Notes: generated by a model from the sequence alone, not told the origin. A stretch of DNA of 64,000 bases from Geothrix sp. (GCA_030681515.1 JAUXSE010000020.1:1-64000); one strand, 5' to 3'. Shown: positions 33,257 to 43,054, counted from the stretch's first letter. Numbers and translations are program-made.

Positions 33257-34164
33257 AGCCCGCCCCGCAGATTGGCGAAGGTGCGTAGGCCTTCCTCGGC
33301 AGGTTTGAGCAGGGCCACCAGCCGGCCCCCATGCATCGCCCGCAGGGGGGCGCCGGGGTCGGGAAAGCCTGCGGGCATGGCCCAGGTCGCGGGAAGAGCC
33401 TCGCCCACGGGGATGGCGCGGCCGTGGCTCAGGTGATCGGCCTCTTCATCTGACAGCAGGCGCGACGGGCACCAGGGCAGCAGATCCATTCCGGTGAGCA
33501 GCCGTTCCAGGCCTTCGCCGGGATCCGTCCAGGGGCCTATGGCCGTACGGCGCAGCGCCGTCAGATGGGCGCCGCAGCCCAGGGCGCGGCCCAGCTCCCG
33601 GGCCAGGCTCCGCACGTAGTAGCCGCCCCGGCAGGTGAGTTCGAGGGTGCTGCGCCGGGGCAGATCGTGGGCGAGCCACCGGGCCGACAGCAGGAACACG
33701 CGGCAGGGCTTCATGATCACTGCCTCGCCCCGATGGGCCTTCTTGTAGGCCGCCTCGCCGTCAATCTTCTTGGCGCTGGTGGCGGGGGGGATCTGCTCCG
33801 TCCAGCCCAGGAAGGGCGCCAGGGCCGCGTCCAATGCCCCCGGCGCGAGATGGGCTGCCCCAGCCTCCGACACGGGCGTTCCCTGGAGATCGCAGGTATC
33901 CGTCTCCACGCCCCAGGCCACCTCCGCCACGTAGGTCTTCGGCAGCGGATGCATCAGTTCCATCAGCCGCGTGGCCTGGCCCGCCAGCACCAGCAGCAGG
34001 CCGTCCGCGAAGGGATCCAGCGTGCCCCCATGCCCCAGGGCCAGCGTCTTCTGCCCCGCCTCGAAGGCCCGGCGCTTGAACCCCCGGATCACATCAAAGC
34101 TGCTCTGCCCCACGGTCTTGTGGACGAGGTGGATGCCGGGGGTGGGTGCTTCATGTGGTGCCAT
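33253..34164 (-). CDS. truB: tRNA pseudouridine(55) synthase
   Basis: 303-residue enzyme that makes pseudouridine 55 in the T-loop of tRNAs. The catalytic Asp is in GHGGTLDPFADGLLLVLAG (about 44-62). Other motifs: KTYVAEVAWGVETDTCD, CRGGYYVRSLARELGRALG (about 181-199). The start was set at ATG 34164 (AGGA five bases upstream); a further ATG 14 codons upstream overlaps the dprA-like gene. In most bacteria truB directly follows rbfA; here a two-gene cassette separates them. Its stop codon is formed by the CTAG end of the adjacent element. Confidence 0.95.
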   Translation of the reverse strand: MAPHEAPTPGIHLVHKTVGQSSFDVIRGFKRRAFEAGQKTLALGHGGTLDPFADGLLLVLAGQATRLMELMHPLPKTYVAEVAWGVETDTCDLQGTPVSEAGAAHLAPGALDAALAPFLGWTEQIPPATSAKKIDGEAAYKKAHRGEAVIMKPCRVFLLSARWLAHDLPRRSTLELTCRGGYYVRSLARELGRALGCGAHLTALRRTAIGPWTDPGEGLERLLTGMDLLPWCPSRLLSDEEADHLSHGRAIPVGEALPATWAMPAGFPDPGAPLRAMHGGRLVALLKPAEEGLRTFANLRGGL

Positions 34165-34189
34165 CAGGATCCTGCCCAGAAGCCGTTCA

Positions 34190-35503
34190 TCACTGAAAAA
34201 AACCATGCTGCTTGACTACCCAGCCAGCTGGACGATTCTGTTTTTCCACCACGCCTTCCTCAACCAATCGCTGCAACCACATCCTGATTTGCTGAGTGGA
34301 AACGCCGAGCTCGGCAGATAACTCGGCGTCCTTCATAGGGGTTTCCAGGATCCGGAGGAGGATGATTCTTGCTGTGGCAAAAAGTTCCTCCCCAGGACCA
34401 AGAACACATGGATGCCCCGATTCGTGCCTATCATCGAGACTTGCCATGCCATCCGGCGGATCTAAAAAGAGGCTTTCTGAGGCTCGATCTCCCTTGGCCT
34501 CCTCTTTTTCTTGAGCAAACAGTGGCATATCCAGCCGAGGATCATCTCCGGTCGCTCCCGGCAGCTTGGACTCGAACACCGACATGAATGCCGCCGCATC
34601 CTGCGGATCGGGCCACGGCAGGGCACCCTTGCCGCGCAGAGCCTTCACACCTTTGCTTGTTTCGCCCGTGGACCGGACATACACAGGCACGAAATGGAGT
34701 TTGTCCAATTGCTCAGCCGCGCCCGCCCAGGTTCCGCCTTTGTTGAAATCAGAGTTGACCACCATAGAGGCATCGGCCAGGGCGTAGATGTATTTATTTC
34801 GCTGCATGGCATTGCCAACGCTGAATCCCGCTTTGGGGTCATAGGGCGAGACCAGTACGAGCGTGCCGTCCATCAGCAGATTCCTATGCTCGCGATCCAT
34901 GGCTGTCCTCTCCAGGCTGTCCGAGAGAACGCCGATGGCCTTGCCGCCTGTTTCCAGCGCACCTCGCATGGCCGCCTGGTCAATGCCCTTCGCCCCGCCT
35001 GAAACGATGGTTTTGCCTGCATTGGCTGCGAGTCGGCCAAGGGCCATCGCGTAGTCGATCAGCCCCTGATCCACTTGACGCGATCCAACCACAGCGAGTC
35101 CGCCGGTCTCCAGCAGACGGATATCCCCGCAGCCATACAGGACCGCAGGCGCGTCTTCCCGCAATCGCGCCTTCATGCGCCGCGGGTACTCCGAATCGGC
35201 GCGACTGACCACCCAGATGGCGCGGGCTTGCCAATGCTCGATGACCTGGCTCAACAGGAAGCCGCGTCCCAGGAGACGCTGCAGACGGCTTTCATCAACG
35301 ACCGGGCGGCAGGCAGACAGCAAATCTGAGGTCCCTGGAGACAGCAAATCCGCCGGCTGGTTCTGCATATCTCGCAGGTGGCGGGCAAGGCGCTTGTACT
35401 CCCCGGGGGACAGCAACTCTGCGGACTGGTCATCCCGTCCGGTGATCAACGGCGCCGTGAGTAGCAGGATCGCTCGAGTGTTGAGAGATAGGACTGGTGT
35501 CAT
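34190..35503 (-). CDS. DprA/Smf-like SLOG-domain protein with C-terminal winged helix
   Basis: 437-residue protein. The Rossmann DprA core is at residues about 140-330: [45 protein letters not shown], and a divergent end ([27 protein letters not shown]) in place of the usual RN-x-IIA and SGSL-x-TA motifs. The C-terminus (about 385-432) is a winged helix ([29 protein letters not shown]). DprA binds single-stranded DNA and loads RecA in transformation. This one is divergent and coupled by ATGA to a RecQ-PRTase gene, so a specialised role is likely. The gene is less GC-rich than truB and rbfA. Confidence 0.85.
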   Translation of the reverse strand: MTPVLSLNTRAILLLTAPLITGRDDQSAELLSPGEYKRLARHLRDMQNQPADLLSPGTSDLLSACRPVVDESRLQRLLGRGFLLSQVIEHWQARAIWVVSRADSEYPRRMKARLREDAPAVLYGCGDIRLLETGGLAVVGSRQVDQGLIDYAMALGRLAANAGKTIVSGGAKGIDQAAMRGALETGGKAIGVLSDSLERTAMDREHRNLLMDGTLVLVSPYDPKAGFSVGNAMQRNKYIYALADASMVVNSDFNKGGTWAGAAEQLDKLHFVPVYVRSTGETSKGVKALRGKGALPWPDPQDAAAFMSVFESKLPGATGDDPRLDMPLFAQEKEEAKGDRASESLFLDPPDGMASLDDRHESGHPCVLGPGEELFATARIILLRILETPMKDAELSAELGVSTQQIRMWLQRLVEEGVVEKQNRPAGWVVKQHGFFQ

Positions 35504-37578
35504 CGGTCGTGCCCCGTTTGGGAGAGCGCCATTGGCCAAACCTCGCCGCTGCCATTCTTGCGCAAGAGCCACGCGGACATGGTCAGTGTCCACCGTGAAT
35601 CCACCATGTCGTCGACCAGCAACACTGGATCATGAGAGATGGGCTTCCCGCTAAGAGCAAGCGAACCATCGATGTTCCGCGCCTGTTGCGCGCTGTTCGC
35701 CATCGTCTTCTGCTCGGGCCTGTTGTCTGTCTTTTCGATGACTGGATGGAACGGTAGTCCCAACGCGGCTGCCAGGCGCCACGCGAAATCCGGCACAAGG
35801 CTGGGGTGACGAAGCGAAGGAACGCAGGTCACCCAGGTAGGTGCGGGTTTTGGGTCCCACTCGTGAATCATCTTCACGCAAGCCGCGACCAGGTCGTCGG
35901 CAAAGTGGCCGTCCTGGTACTTGCCTTGCCGGACGAGACCACCCCATCCGGAATCACCCCAGATGCAAAGGGCTTTCCCGGGTTCCGCTTGCATATTTTC
36001 CGGAATCCTTCCGGTCAGGCCGTACTCCGGCATGCCGCCAGCGGGCCATTGAAGCCGGGGCTCGATCGGAAGGCTCATGCGGCGCAGGAAAGCGACCGCT
36101 TCCCGGACAATCCCCGCGTCAACCTGGGTCGGCAAGGGGGAAAGCACAGGCGGGCTGACGGCACTTGGACCGCCATCAAGCGCCCTGATGAGAAACCCCA
36201 TATGTTCGCCAAAGGGCAGGCTGGCGTACGCCTGCATTTGCTGATGCTCGGCTCGCCGCAAGGTGGTGAGGCGCTCGGCACGCTCCCAGAACCTCTCACT
36301 CAGGGTTGCGGCCGTGAGCTGCCACTTGCTTCCTTGCTTGGCGATGGGCGCGGGCGATTCGAGAGAGAGAAGCGCGATTGTCTTTTCGATGCGCCCTTTG
36401 CTCAGATTCACCCGACCGAGAAGTTCGGGAACCGAAAGCCCACTTGGCGCCTTTTCAAGCTCATCCAGAACGTGAGCAACCTCCTGCCGTGTGGGGAAGG
36501 CGCTTCTGATGAACCAGTCCGCGATGTCCGCATCTTCTTCCCCACTCAGAAGGACGCCGTAGGCGTGGTCCAAAGCCCGTCCTGCCCGGCCCACCTGCTG
36601 GTAGTAGGCGACGACCGAACCTGGCATCTGGTAATGAATCACAAAGGCCAGATCCGGCTTGTCATAGCCCATGCCCAGGGCCGTGGTGGCGATGAGTGCC
36701 TTGACCCGGTTTTGGAGCAGTGCCTGCTCCAATTCTTCCCGCCGGTCACCTGTTTCGCCCGTGTAGGCTTCGACATTGAAGCCCCTGGACTTCAGCCAGT
36801 CGGCAACCTGGTATGCGTCACGCACGGTCAGTGTGTAGATGATGCCGTGGCCTTGAAGCTCGGCAAGCCGTTCTGCCAACCAAGCCAGGCGTTCGGATTG
36901 GCTGGGCAAACGCAGGGTTTGTAGCGACAGCGAAGGACGGTCCAGGCCGCCACGCGATACCTCCAGGTCAGGACCCAGCACCACCGCCAGATCCTCCATC
37001 ACGCGGTTGTTCGCGGTGGCCGTGGTAGCCAGAAGCCGAAGATTGGGCGGCAAGGTCCGGACAATCCGCTCCAGCAACCGATAGTGGGGACGGAAGTCGT
37101 GGCCCCAGTCTGAAATGCAGTGTGCTTCATCGACCACCAGCAATGAAATCCGCGCGGCGATGCCAGCAAGAACATGTGTGCGGAATCGTTCGTTCGCAAG
37201 CCGCTCAGGTGAGATCAACAGGATGTCGATCTCATCACGGCTGAGCTTGGCCTCGACTTCACTCCATTCGTCCTGGTTGTCGGAGTTGATCGTGGCGGCC
37301 CGCGCCCCCATGCGTTCCGCCGCCGAAATCTGATTCCGCATCAGGGCTAGAAGCGGAGAGATCAGCAGAGTCGGGCCATTACCTCCTTCACGAAGCAATT
37401 TGGTGGCGATGAAGTAGACGAAGCTCTTTCCCCAGCCGGTCTTCTGTACGACCAGCAGGCGGCCTCTGCCTTCGACGATGTGGCGGATCGCTTCCTCTTG
37501 TCCATCACGGAAGGTGGCTCCGTCCCATCCTGCACCGGCCCGAAGCAGTCCTTGCGCCCTTTGGTGGTCGAAATTCAC
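35500..37578 (-). CDS. RecQ-like DNA helicase fused to a phosphoribosyltransferase-like domain
   Basis: 692-residue protein. RecQ helicase core: [16 protein letters not shown] (Q-motif, about 23-38), Walker [11 protein letters not shown] (about 43-52), [17 protein letters not shown] (DEAH, about 148-164), LLATTATAN, and [17 protein letters not shown] (motif VI, about 325-341). There is no RecQ-type zinc-binding Cys set and no HRDC. The C-terminus (about 600-690) has [21 protein letters not shown], the PRPP-loop pattern of ComF-like type I phosphoribosyltransferases. GTG start at 37578 behind GGAGGG. The architecture and coupled DprA-like gene suggest a DNA-processing or anti-phage system; that is inference. 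Confidence 0.88.
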   Translation of the reverse strand: MNFDHQRAQGLLRAGAGWDGATFRDGQEEAIRHIVEGRGRLLVVQKTGWGKSFVYFIATKLLREGGNGPTLLISPLLALMRNQISAAERMGARAATINSDNQDEWSEVEAKLSRDEIDILLISPERLANERFRTHVLAGIAARISLLVVDEAHCISDWGHDFRPHYRLLERIVRTLPPNLRLLATTATANNRVMEDLAVVLGPDLEVSRGGLDRPSLSLQTLRLPSQSERLAWLAERLAELQGHGIIYTLTVRDAYQVADWLKSRGFNVEAYTGETGDRREELEQALLQNRVKALIATTALGMGYDKPDLAFVIHYQMPGSVVAYYQQVGRAGRALDHAYGVLLSGEEDADIADWFIRSAFPTRQEVAHVLDELEKAPSGLSVPELLGRVNLSKGRIEKTIALLSLESPAPIAKQGSKWQLTAATLSERFWERAERLTTLRRAEHQQMQAYASLPFGEHMGFLIRALDGGPSAVSPPVLSPLPTQVDAGIVREAVAFLRRMSLPIEPRLQWPAGGMPEYGLTGRIPENMQAEPGKALCIWGDSGWGGLVRQGKYQDGHFADDLVAACVKMIHEWDPKPAPTWVTCVPSLRHPSLVPDFAWRLAAALGLPFHPVIEKTDNRPEQKTMANSAQQARNIDGSLALSGKPISHDPVLLVDDMVDSRWTLTMSAWLLRKNGSGEVWPMALSQTGHDR

Positions 37579-37620
37579 TAGCCCTCCCGGCCACCCGAAG
37601 CAACCCGATATGAACCCGTT

Positions 37621-38022
37621 TCAGTTCCCATCTCCAGATTCCGCCAAGGAATCTGGAGGCCTGGCCGCCCGCTCCTTCTCGATCTCCGACAGGAGTGTCT
37701 CCAGGTGATTGCCTTCTTCCAGTTTGCCGTCCGGGAAGAAGCGCAGTTCGGGCACCCGCTTCATCTTGAGGCGCGTGGCCAGCTGGCTGCGCAGGAAGCC
37801 CGCCGCCCGGCCCAGGGCCTTGCGGGTGAACCCATCCTGGGCCTCCTGATCGCCGCCGTTGGCGGGCAGCACGGTGAAATACACCTTGGCCACGCTGCGG
37901 TCCGGCGAGAGACGGACCGCCGTGAGCGTCACGAAGCCCAGCTCCGGATCCCGGAGTTCACGCTGCACGAGGGTGGAGAGGAGGAAGTGGACCTGGTCTT
38001 CAAGGCGTTCGGGGCGTTGCAT
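37621..38022 (-). CDS. rbfA: Ribosome-binding factor A
   Basis: 133-residue KH-fold protein that binds the 30S subunit during 16S rRNA maturation. Features: RLEDQVHFLLSTLVQRELRDPELGFVTLTAVRLSPD (about 4-39), AKVYFTVL, then ATRLKMKRVPELRFFPD (about 87-103). ATG 38022 has AAGGAAAA upstream; earlier in-frame ATGs add a Lys/Arg-rich tail and are less likely. The usual downstream neighbour truB now lies 3.4 kb away, behind the RecQ/DprA cassette. Confidence 0.93.
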   Translation of the reverse strand: MQRPERLEDQVHFLLSTLVQRELRDPELGFVTLTAVRLSPDRSVAKVYFTVLPANGGDQEAQDGFTRKALGRAAGFLRSQLATRLKMKRVPELRFFPDGKLEEGNHLETLLSEIEKERAARPPDSLAESGDGN

Positions 38023-38128
38023 GGTTTTCCTTTGCGATCCCCATTGTATCCGACCCCGCTTTTTCTCCTTCTCCATGGAGCCTGCCACCCGGGCCCCGGA
38101 TACTCTGGGCTTTTCAAAGGGCGCTGCC

Positions 38129-38854
38129 TTGGCCGAGTGGTTCGAAGAGTGGTTTGACGAGGATTACGCCCTTCTCTACGCCCACCGGGACGCGGAGGAG
38201 GCCCGCGTGGCCGTGGGCAGGGCCCTGCGCGTGGCGCCGGAACTGGCCGAAGGCCCCGTGCTCGATCTCGCCTGCGGTACCGGACGGCACCTGGAGATCC
38301 TGCGACGCGCGAACCCCCTGGCCTTCGGCATGGACCTCTCCCGGTTCCTGCTCGGCATGGCTCCGGGTGGTTTGCGGCCCTGGCTCGTCCGCGCCGACAT
38401 GCGGCAGCTGCCGGTGAAAGAGGGCGTCCTCCGCGGCATCTGCCTCTGGTTCACGCCCTTTGGCTATTTTTCGGATGCCGAGAACCGCGCCCTGATGCTG
38501 CGTCTCGGCGCCCTGCTCGAGCCCAAGGGCGTGTTGGTGATGGATTACCTCAATGCCGACCTGGTGGCCCGGACGCTGGTTCCCGAAGACACCGTGGAGC
38601 GCGGTGGCGTGCGTGCCAAGAGCCGCCGTTCGCTCGAAGGCGAGCGCCTGGTGAAGCGCATGGTGCTCACGCGCCTGGATACGGGCGAGGTGCGCGATGT
38701 CATGGAAAGCGTGCGCCTCTACCACCCCACCGGCCTCCAGGAGATGGCTGTCCGCGCCGGTCTCCGTCTCCGCCGCGTCATGGGCACCTATTCCGGCGAA
38801 GCCTTCACCGAGGACAGCCCCCGGTGGATCGGCATCTTCGAGAAGGCGTGGTAG
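38129..38854 (+). CDS. Class I SAM-dependent methyltransferase
   Basis: 241-residue enzyme. It starts AEWFEEWFDEDYALLYAHRDAEEA; motif I VLDLACGTGRHLEIL (about 46-60) binds SAM, and motif IV region GICLWFTPFGYFSDAENRALM and post-motif strands follow. The substrate is unknown. Start: a TTG at 38129 with AAAGG upstream puts the family start at residue 1-2; an in-frame ATG at 38075 would add 18 residues without a ribosome site. Divergent from rbfA. Confidence 0.85.
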   Translation: MAEWFEEWFDEDYALLYAHRDAEEARVAVGRALRVAPELAEGPVLDLACGTGRHLEILRRANPLAFGMDLSRFLLGMAPGGLRPWLVRADMRQLPVKEGVLRGICLWFTPFGYFSDAENRALMLRLGALLEPKGVLVMDYLNADLVARTLVPEDTVERGGVRAKSRRSLEGERLVKRMVLTRLDTGEVRDVMESVRLYHPTGLQEMAVRAGLRLRRVMGTYSGEAFTEDSPRWIGIFEKAW

Positions 38855-38858
38855 GGAA

Positions 38859-38893
38859 GGCTTCAGGCTTCAGGCTCCAGGCTTCAGGCTCCA
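38859..38893. repeat. Heptanucleotide tandem array GGCTYCA, 5 units
   Basis: Five head-to-tail copies of GGCTTCA or GGCTCCA directly after the methyltransferase stop. The same heptamer array occurs at 59205-59302 with 14 units. Confidence 0.9.
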
Positions 38894-38962
38894 GGGGACC
38901 GCAGATAGCCGACTACGCCCACTTCCGTCAGAATGGACTTTTCCATATTGCAAGGAGCAGCC

Positions 38963-40159
38963 ATGGGCTTCCAGTCGGTGCGGGATCTCGATGTGAAGGG
39001 CCACCGGGTCTTCCTGCGGGCGGATCTGAATGTGCCGCTGAAGGAGGGCCGGATCAGCGACGCCACCCGCATCCAGGAGACCCTGCCCACGCTGAAGCGT
39101 CTGCTGGAGGGCGGCGCCTCCGTGGTGCTGGCCTCGCACCTGGGACGGCCCGAGGGCAAGGGCTTCGAGGCCGCCTACAGCGCCGCGCCCGTGGCCGCCT
39201 GGCTGAGGTCGCAGGGTTTCGACTGCAAGCTGGCCACCTATGTGAATGGCGAAGCCGTGGAGGCCGAGGCCGCGGCGCTAAAGCCGGGCCAGGTGCTCCT
39301 GCTGGAGAACCTGCGCTTCGAAAAGGGTGAGACCAGGAACACGGAAGACTTCGCCGCCAGCCTGGCCAAGTTGGCCGACACCTACGTGAACGATGCCTTC
39401 GGCTCCGCCCACCGGGCCCACGCCTCCGTCAGCGGCATGGTCGCCCACTTCCCCAGCGATCGCGTGGCCGCGGGCTTCCTCATGGAGAAGGAATTGAAGG
39501 CCCTGGGGAAGGTCACCGATAACCCCGACAAGCCGCTGGTGGTGATCTTCGGCGGCGCCAAGGTGAGCGACAAGATCGAGCTCATCCAGAACTTCCTCGG
39601 CCGGGCCGACGCCATCCTCATCGGCGGCGCCATGAGCTACACCTTCCTCAAGGCCCAGGGCTTCGAGATCGGCAAGAGCCTTTGCGAAGACGACAAGCGG
39701 GAGCTGGCCCTGGACCTCCTCAAGCGGGCCGAAGCCAAGGGCACCCGCCTGCTGCTGCCCCTGGACCATGTGGCCGCCACGGAGTTCAGGGAGGACGCTG
39801 ACTGCGCCATCACCGTGGACCAGAACATCCCCGCCGACCGCATGGCCCTGGACATCGGCCCCGAGACCATCGCCGCCTACGCCGCCGAGATCCGCGCCGC
39901 GAAGACCCTGCTCTGGAACGGCCCCATGGGCGTCTTCGAAATGGCCCCCTACGCCAGTGGAACCTTGACGGTGGCCGAGGAGCTGGCCGAAGCCGCGGAC
40001 CGCGGCGCCTTCGTGCTGGTGGGCGGCGGCGACAGCGTGGCCGCCGTGAACCAGGCCGGTGTGGCCTCCCGCATGTCCCATGTCTCCACCGGGGGCGGCG
40101 CCAGCCTCGAATTCCTCAGCGGACTCGAACTCCCGGGCGTCGCCGCCCTTGCGAAATGA
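38963..40159 (+). CDS. pgk: Phosphoglycerate kinase
   Basis: 398-residue glycolytic enzyme (1,3-bisphosphoglycerate + ADP to 3-phosphoglycerate + ATP). Motifs: [21 protein letters not shown] (about 12-32), [40 protein letters not shown] (about 151-167), [44 protein letters not shown] 38963 has AAGGAG upstream. It is followed immediately by tpiA, so the two form a glycolytic operon. Confidence 0.98.
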   Translation: MGFQSVRDLDVKGHRVFLRADLNVPLKEGRISDATRIQETLPTLKRLLEGGASVVLASHLGRPEGKGFEAAYSAAPVAAWLRSQGFDCKLATYVNGEAVEAEAAALKPGQVLLLENLRFEKGETRNTEDFAASLAKLADTYVNDAFGSAHRAHASVSGMVAHFPSDRVAAGFLMEKELKALGKVTDNPDKPLVVIFGGAKVSDKIELIQNFLGRADAILIGGAMSYTFLKAQGFEIGKSLCEDDKRELALDLLKRAEAKGTRLLLPLDHVAATEFREDADCAITVDQNIPADRMALDIGPETIAAYAAEIRAAKTLLWNGPMGVFEMAPYASGTLTVAEELAEAADRGAFVLVGGGDSVAAVNQAGVASRMSHVSTGGGASLEFLSGLELPGVAALAK

Positions 40160-40167
40160 GGCCACCC

Positions 40168-40905
40168 ATGCGCTGCGTCGTCGCCAACTGGAAGATGAAC
40201 CTTGTGTCAGATGAGGCCCGGGCCTTCTGCGAGGACTTGCTCGGGCGCGTTGCGCCCGAGAGAGGAACTGAAGTCGGGATTGCTCCCCCATTCACCTTGC
40301 TGCACCTGGTGAGTGACCTGGTGCGGCCCAGGGGCCTCCAGGTCTTCGGCCAGAATGGCCACGCCGAGGCCAAGGGCGCCTTCACGGGCGAGGTCTCCAT
40401 GCCCCAGCTGCGGGATGCCGGCTGCTCCGGCGTCATCCTGGGCCACAGCGAGCGCCGGCAGTTCTTCGGCGAGACCGACGCGGCCCTGGCGAAGAAGATC
40501 AGGGCCGCTTGGCAGTGGGATCTGCTGCCCCTGCTCTGCATCGGGGAAACCCTGGCCCAGCGCGATGCGGGCCAGACCCTGGCAGTGCTTGGACAGCAGT
40601 TGTCTATTCTCTCCGAGACCGGCCCCGGCCCCCTCTGGGTGGCCTACGAGCCCGTCTGGGCCATCGGCACCGGCCGTCGCGCCGAGGCCGCCCAGGTGCG
40701 CGAAGCCCACGCCTTCATCCGCGCCGAATTGAAGCGACATCTGCCCGGCGCCGAGGCCCAAGTGCCCATCCTCTACGGCGGCAGCGTCACCCCCGAGAGC
40801 TTCCCCGAACTGCTCAACATCCCCGAAGTGGCCGGCGGCCTGGTCGGCGGTGCCAGCCTGGATCCGGCAAAGTTCGCGGAGCTGGTGCGGCAGACCTCAA
40901 TCTGA
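40168..40905 (+). CDS. tpiA: Triosephosphate isomerase
   Basis: 245-residue TIM barrel that interconverts DHAP and glyceraldehyde-3-phosphate. Catalytic residues: Lys in VVANWKMN (about 4-11), His in [12 protein letters not shown] (about 91-102), Glu in [15 protein letters not shown] (about 157-171), and the phosphate-gripping GGSV near 205. ATG 40168 (GAGG 6 bases upstream) was preferred to ATG 40156, which overlaps the pgk stop; both are possible. Confidence 0.97.
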   Translation: MRCVVANWKMNLVSDEARAFCEDLLGRVAPERGTEVGIAPPFTLLHLVSDLVRPRGLQVFGQNGHAEAKGAFTGEVSMPQLRDAGCSGVILGHSERRQFFGETDAALAKKIRAAWQWDLLPLLCIGETLAQRDAGQTLAVLGQQLSILSETGPGPLWVAYEPVWAIGTGRRAEAAQVREAHAFIRAELKRHLPGAEAQVPILYGGSVTPESFPELLNIPEVAGGLVGGASLDPAKFAELVRQTSI

Positions 40906-40920
40906 GGCCTGCCGTTCAGG

Positions 40921-41982
40921 CTATTTCTTTGCCGTCTTTTCCTTTGGCCCGTTCTGCTCGAGAAGCGGTCGAAGAGGGACAGGTTGACTCTGGCTGTTCA
41001 GCCAGACAGGCAGTTTCAGAGTTGGACTTTCTTCCACAGGTTCGATGCTGTTCTCGACCAGGTTCCATCGGAACTGGTGGACATAGTTCTTCTCGGTGTG
41101 GCGCGTCTGGGTGATCTTCGGCCTTCCATCCGCGCCCCGTGCCTGGCTGGCATCCATGGTGACAATTTGGAAGGCGACAACGGCATTCGGACCCTCGGCG
41201 GGCAGAATCTGAACGCATTGCTTCCCTGGGAATCCATTGAGCACGATGATGCCCTTCTCCCTAGCCATGGCCTTGGCCGTAGCTGGATCGAAGGGCTTCC
41301 ACGGGGTACTGGCCTCCCTGAGGGAACGGCTGTGAGTGTTGTACTGGAACAACCGGCCACAGCCCGGGGCATAGATGATCAAGTATTCATCCTGTGCGGA
41401 GGTCACGAATTCGTCCCAGTAGAACCCTAGGAGTTCCCTGGTCGCAGGATCGGTTGCAACCTTTGGATAGGGCTCGGTAGCCAGGGGCTCCTTGGCTCCC
41501 GGTTCATAGACTTCAATCAGGTTCTTCTCGGTGCCGACCAGAACCACCCGGCCATCGAACCCCAGGTCGAAAGTGGAGAAATCCACGCCTGCCTGAAGAG
41601 CTGTCCACCATTTCTTCAACGATTCATCGTAACGGAGGACGAGATTACCCCTCCGCCGCCAGAATTGCCGGTCGCGGTACTTGATGATATCCAGCGGCCC
41701 ATCGGGATCGGAAACGCCTGGAACTCCCTTCGCTCGAACAAAATGGTGTCCCCGGTCTGTCTGGATCCAGGAAAATACCTCCTGGTTTTTCAAGAGAAAC
41801 ACCTTGCCACCAGAGGCTTTGGAAGCATCGAAACTCAGCGGCGATTCACGAGCCTCCTGGAAGGATTTCACATCTCCACAGAACGGGGAGAGCGCACCCA
41901 CCGGCAGCGGCTGTGATTGAGCCACTAGAGGAATGACACCCAGCGCCATACACAGGGATTGAACAAGAACATTCACTCGCAT
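40921..41982 (-). CDS. Secreted protein of unknown function
   Basis: 353-residue protein with a signal peptide (MRVNVLVQSLCMALGVIPLVA, cleavage near QSQ). The mature part is rich in Trp, Tyr and charged residues, with short repeats of the type seen in beta-propellers (VFLLKNQEVFSWIQTDRGHHFV; GNLVLRYDESLKKWWTAL; VVLVGTEKNLIEVYEPG). It ends in a basic tail (LLEQNGPKEKTAKK). No enzyme motif is visible. It lies 4 bases after a small Cys-rich secreted protein on the same strand and shares its promoter. Base composition is less GC-rich than neighbours. Confidence 0.75.
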   Translation of the reverse strand: MRVNVLVQSLCMALGVIPLVAQSQPLPVGALSPFCGDVKSFQEARESPLSFDASKASGGKVFLLKNQEVFSWIQTDRGHHFVRAKGVPGVSDPDGPLDIIKYRDRQFWRRRGNLVLRYDESLKKWWTALQAGVDFSTFDLGFDGRVVLVGTEKNLIEVYEPGAKEPLATEPYPKVATDPATRELLGFYWDEFVTSAQDEYLIIYAPGCGRLFQYNTHSRSLREASTPWKPFDPATAKAMAREKGIIVLNGFPGKQCVQILPAEGPNAVVAFQIVTMDASQARGADGRPKITQTRHTEKNYVHQFRWNLVENSIEPVEESPTLKLPVWLNSQSQPVPLRPLLEQNGPKEKTAKK

Positions 41983-41986
41983 CTCC

Positions 41987-42193
41987 TCAAGGAAGTTTCT
42001 GTCGGATCACCTTCACCGTGCCGTAATCGTAGTAGCAGGTAAGGGTATCGGCAGTTGCGATACATCCCCACGCGTCAGAGGTGCAATCCGCGCAAGTGTA
42101 GGCCTGAAGGGCCTGAGCCCCAAATGCGCTAACTGCTAATAGTAGGGCGATGCCGCAGATTCGGCGAAGGCTCAACTCGTGCTTTTTAGACAT
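41987..42193 (-). CDS. Small secreted Cys-containing peptide
   Basis: 68-residue protein: Lys/Arg N-terminus, hydrophobic core (CGIALLLAVSAFGAQALQA) and a probable signal-peptidase site near residue 31. The mature peptide of about 37 residues has four Cys (YTCADCTSDAWGCIATADTLTC), consistent with two disulfides. ATG 42193 has GGAGAG upstream. The function is unknown; a secreted peptide or effector is possible. Expressed with the downstream secreted protein; the promoter contains a homopolymer tract. Confidence 0.65.
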   Translation of the reverse strand: MSKKHELSLRRICGIALLLAVSAFGAQALQAYTCADCTSDAWGCIATADTLTCYYDYGTVKVIRQKLP

Positions 42194-42220
42194 CGAACTC
42201 TCCTTGGAAATGGTAGGTCG

Positions 42221-42247
42221 AGGCTACCCCCCCCCTTTTTTTGTCAA
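42221..42247 (-). promoter_or_regulatory. Promoter with C9/T7 (G9/A7) spacer tract
   Basis: On the minus strand a perfect TTGACA (42242-42247) is followed by A6 G9 and then TAGCCT (42221-42226). The spacer is only 15 bases and is entirely homopolymeric. Slippage in the G or A tract would change the spacer toward the optimum of 17, a known phase-variation layout. The only perfect -35 nearby is this one. Confidence 0.5.
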
Positions 42248-42313
42248 GACAGCGATTTCCCAAAAATGACGTTCAATAGCATTCATCGATTCCAATCGAA
42301 TGAAGCCTGCCCC

Positions 42314-43054
42314 TCATTCCCCGTCTAGAAGGAAATGGGCTGTCTCCACGGCCAGCGCCACCAGCCCCACGGAGGTGAGCCAGTGCCCCGAGGCGTTCAT
42401 CTGCTGATTGAACTCGAAGGACGATGCCGGATGCTGGGGGATCTGGACGGCGGCCCGCTTGGCGTCTTTCAGTTCCTCGATCTCCCGCTCCCGGGCGCGG
42501 TCCAGGCCGCCGCCGGCGACGAAGGCCAGCACGCGGCGCAGCTCGTCCGGGTCGAACCAGAGGCCGTGGGCCTTGCAGACATCCAGCACCACGCCGGAGC
42601 GCCTGGCGTAGTTCACGCGGTTCATGCGCTGGGCGCAGGCGGGACAGGGGCGGTACCGCACCGGTTCCAGCAGGGCCACGGGCGGCTCGGCGGGGGAAGG
42701 CAGCGCGCCGAGCACGGCCCCCTGGCGCTCACGGCTGGTACCCAGCTGCTCGAATACGGCGCGATCCAGCCAGAGACCGCCGCAGGCCCGGCAGGCCTGG
42801 ACCTCGAGTTCCCCGATCCTGGAACTGGCCAGGGGCTTCGCGCAGGCGGGACAGGGGGCGCCATCCTGCGCCGCGACTTCGCGCGGGGCCATCGCCGCAC
42901 CGCAGCCCGGGCAGTGCCCGGCGGACAGCGGCACCAGGGCGAAGCAGGCGGAGCAGGCCACGGTGGCGAGCTGGGCCTGGCAATAGGGGCACTGCGGAGC
43001 GTCCGGCGGCACCGAGGCGCCGCAGCCGGAACAGCGGAGGACGCGGGCCTCCAT
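42314..43054 (-). CDS. Zinc-ribbon (zf-TFIIB-like) protein
   Basis: 246-residue protein. The N-terminal half has rubredoxin-like CxxC knuckles (CSGCGASVPPDAPQCPYC, ACSACF...HCPGCG). Two zf-TFIIB-type units follow: CPACAKPL...CRACGGLWLDRAVFEQL (about 68-105) and CPACAQRMNR...CKAHGLWFDPDELRRVL (about 137-171), the second with His replacing one Cys. The C-terminus is helical with a weak hydrophobic segment (LTSVGLVALAVETAHFLL). Such proteins bind zinc but have no known activity. It overlaps the lipoprotein gene by one base (TGATG). Confidence 0.85.
   Translation of the reverse strand: MEARVLRCSGCGASVPPDAPQCPYCQAQLATVACSACFALVPLSAGHCPGCGAAMAPREVAAQDGAPCPACAKPLASSRIGELEVQACRACGGLWLDRAVFEQLGTSRERQGAVLGALPSPAEPPVALLEPVRYRPCPACAQRMNRVNYARRSGVVLDVCKAHGLWFDPDELRRVLAFVAGGGLDRAREREIEELKDAKRAAVQIPQHPASSFEFNQQMNASGHWLTSVGLVALAVETAHFLLDGE

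Noticed and set aside
34190-37578. Standard natural competence genes (comF and dprA) as housekeeping loci
   Set aside because: The helicase fusion, divergent DprA motifs, tight coupling, lower GC and disruption of rbfA-truB argue against ordinary housekeeping copies, although a competence role cannot be excluded.
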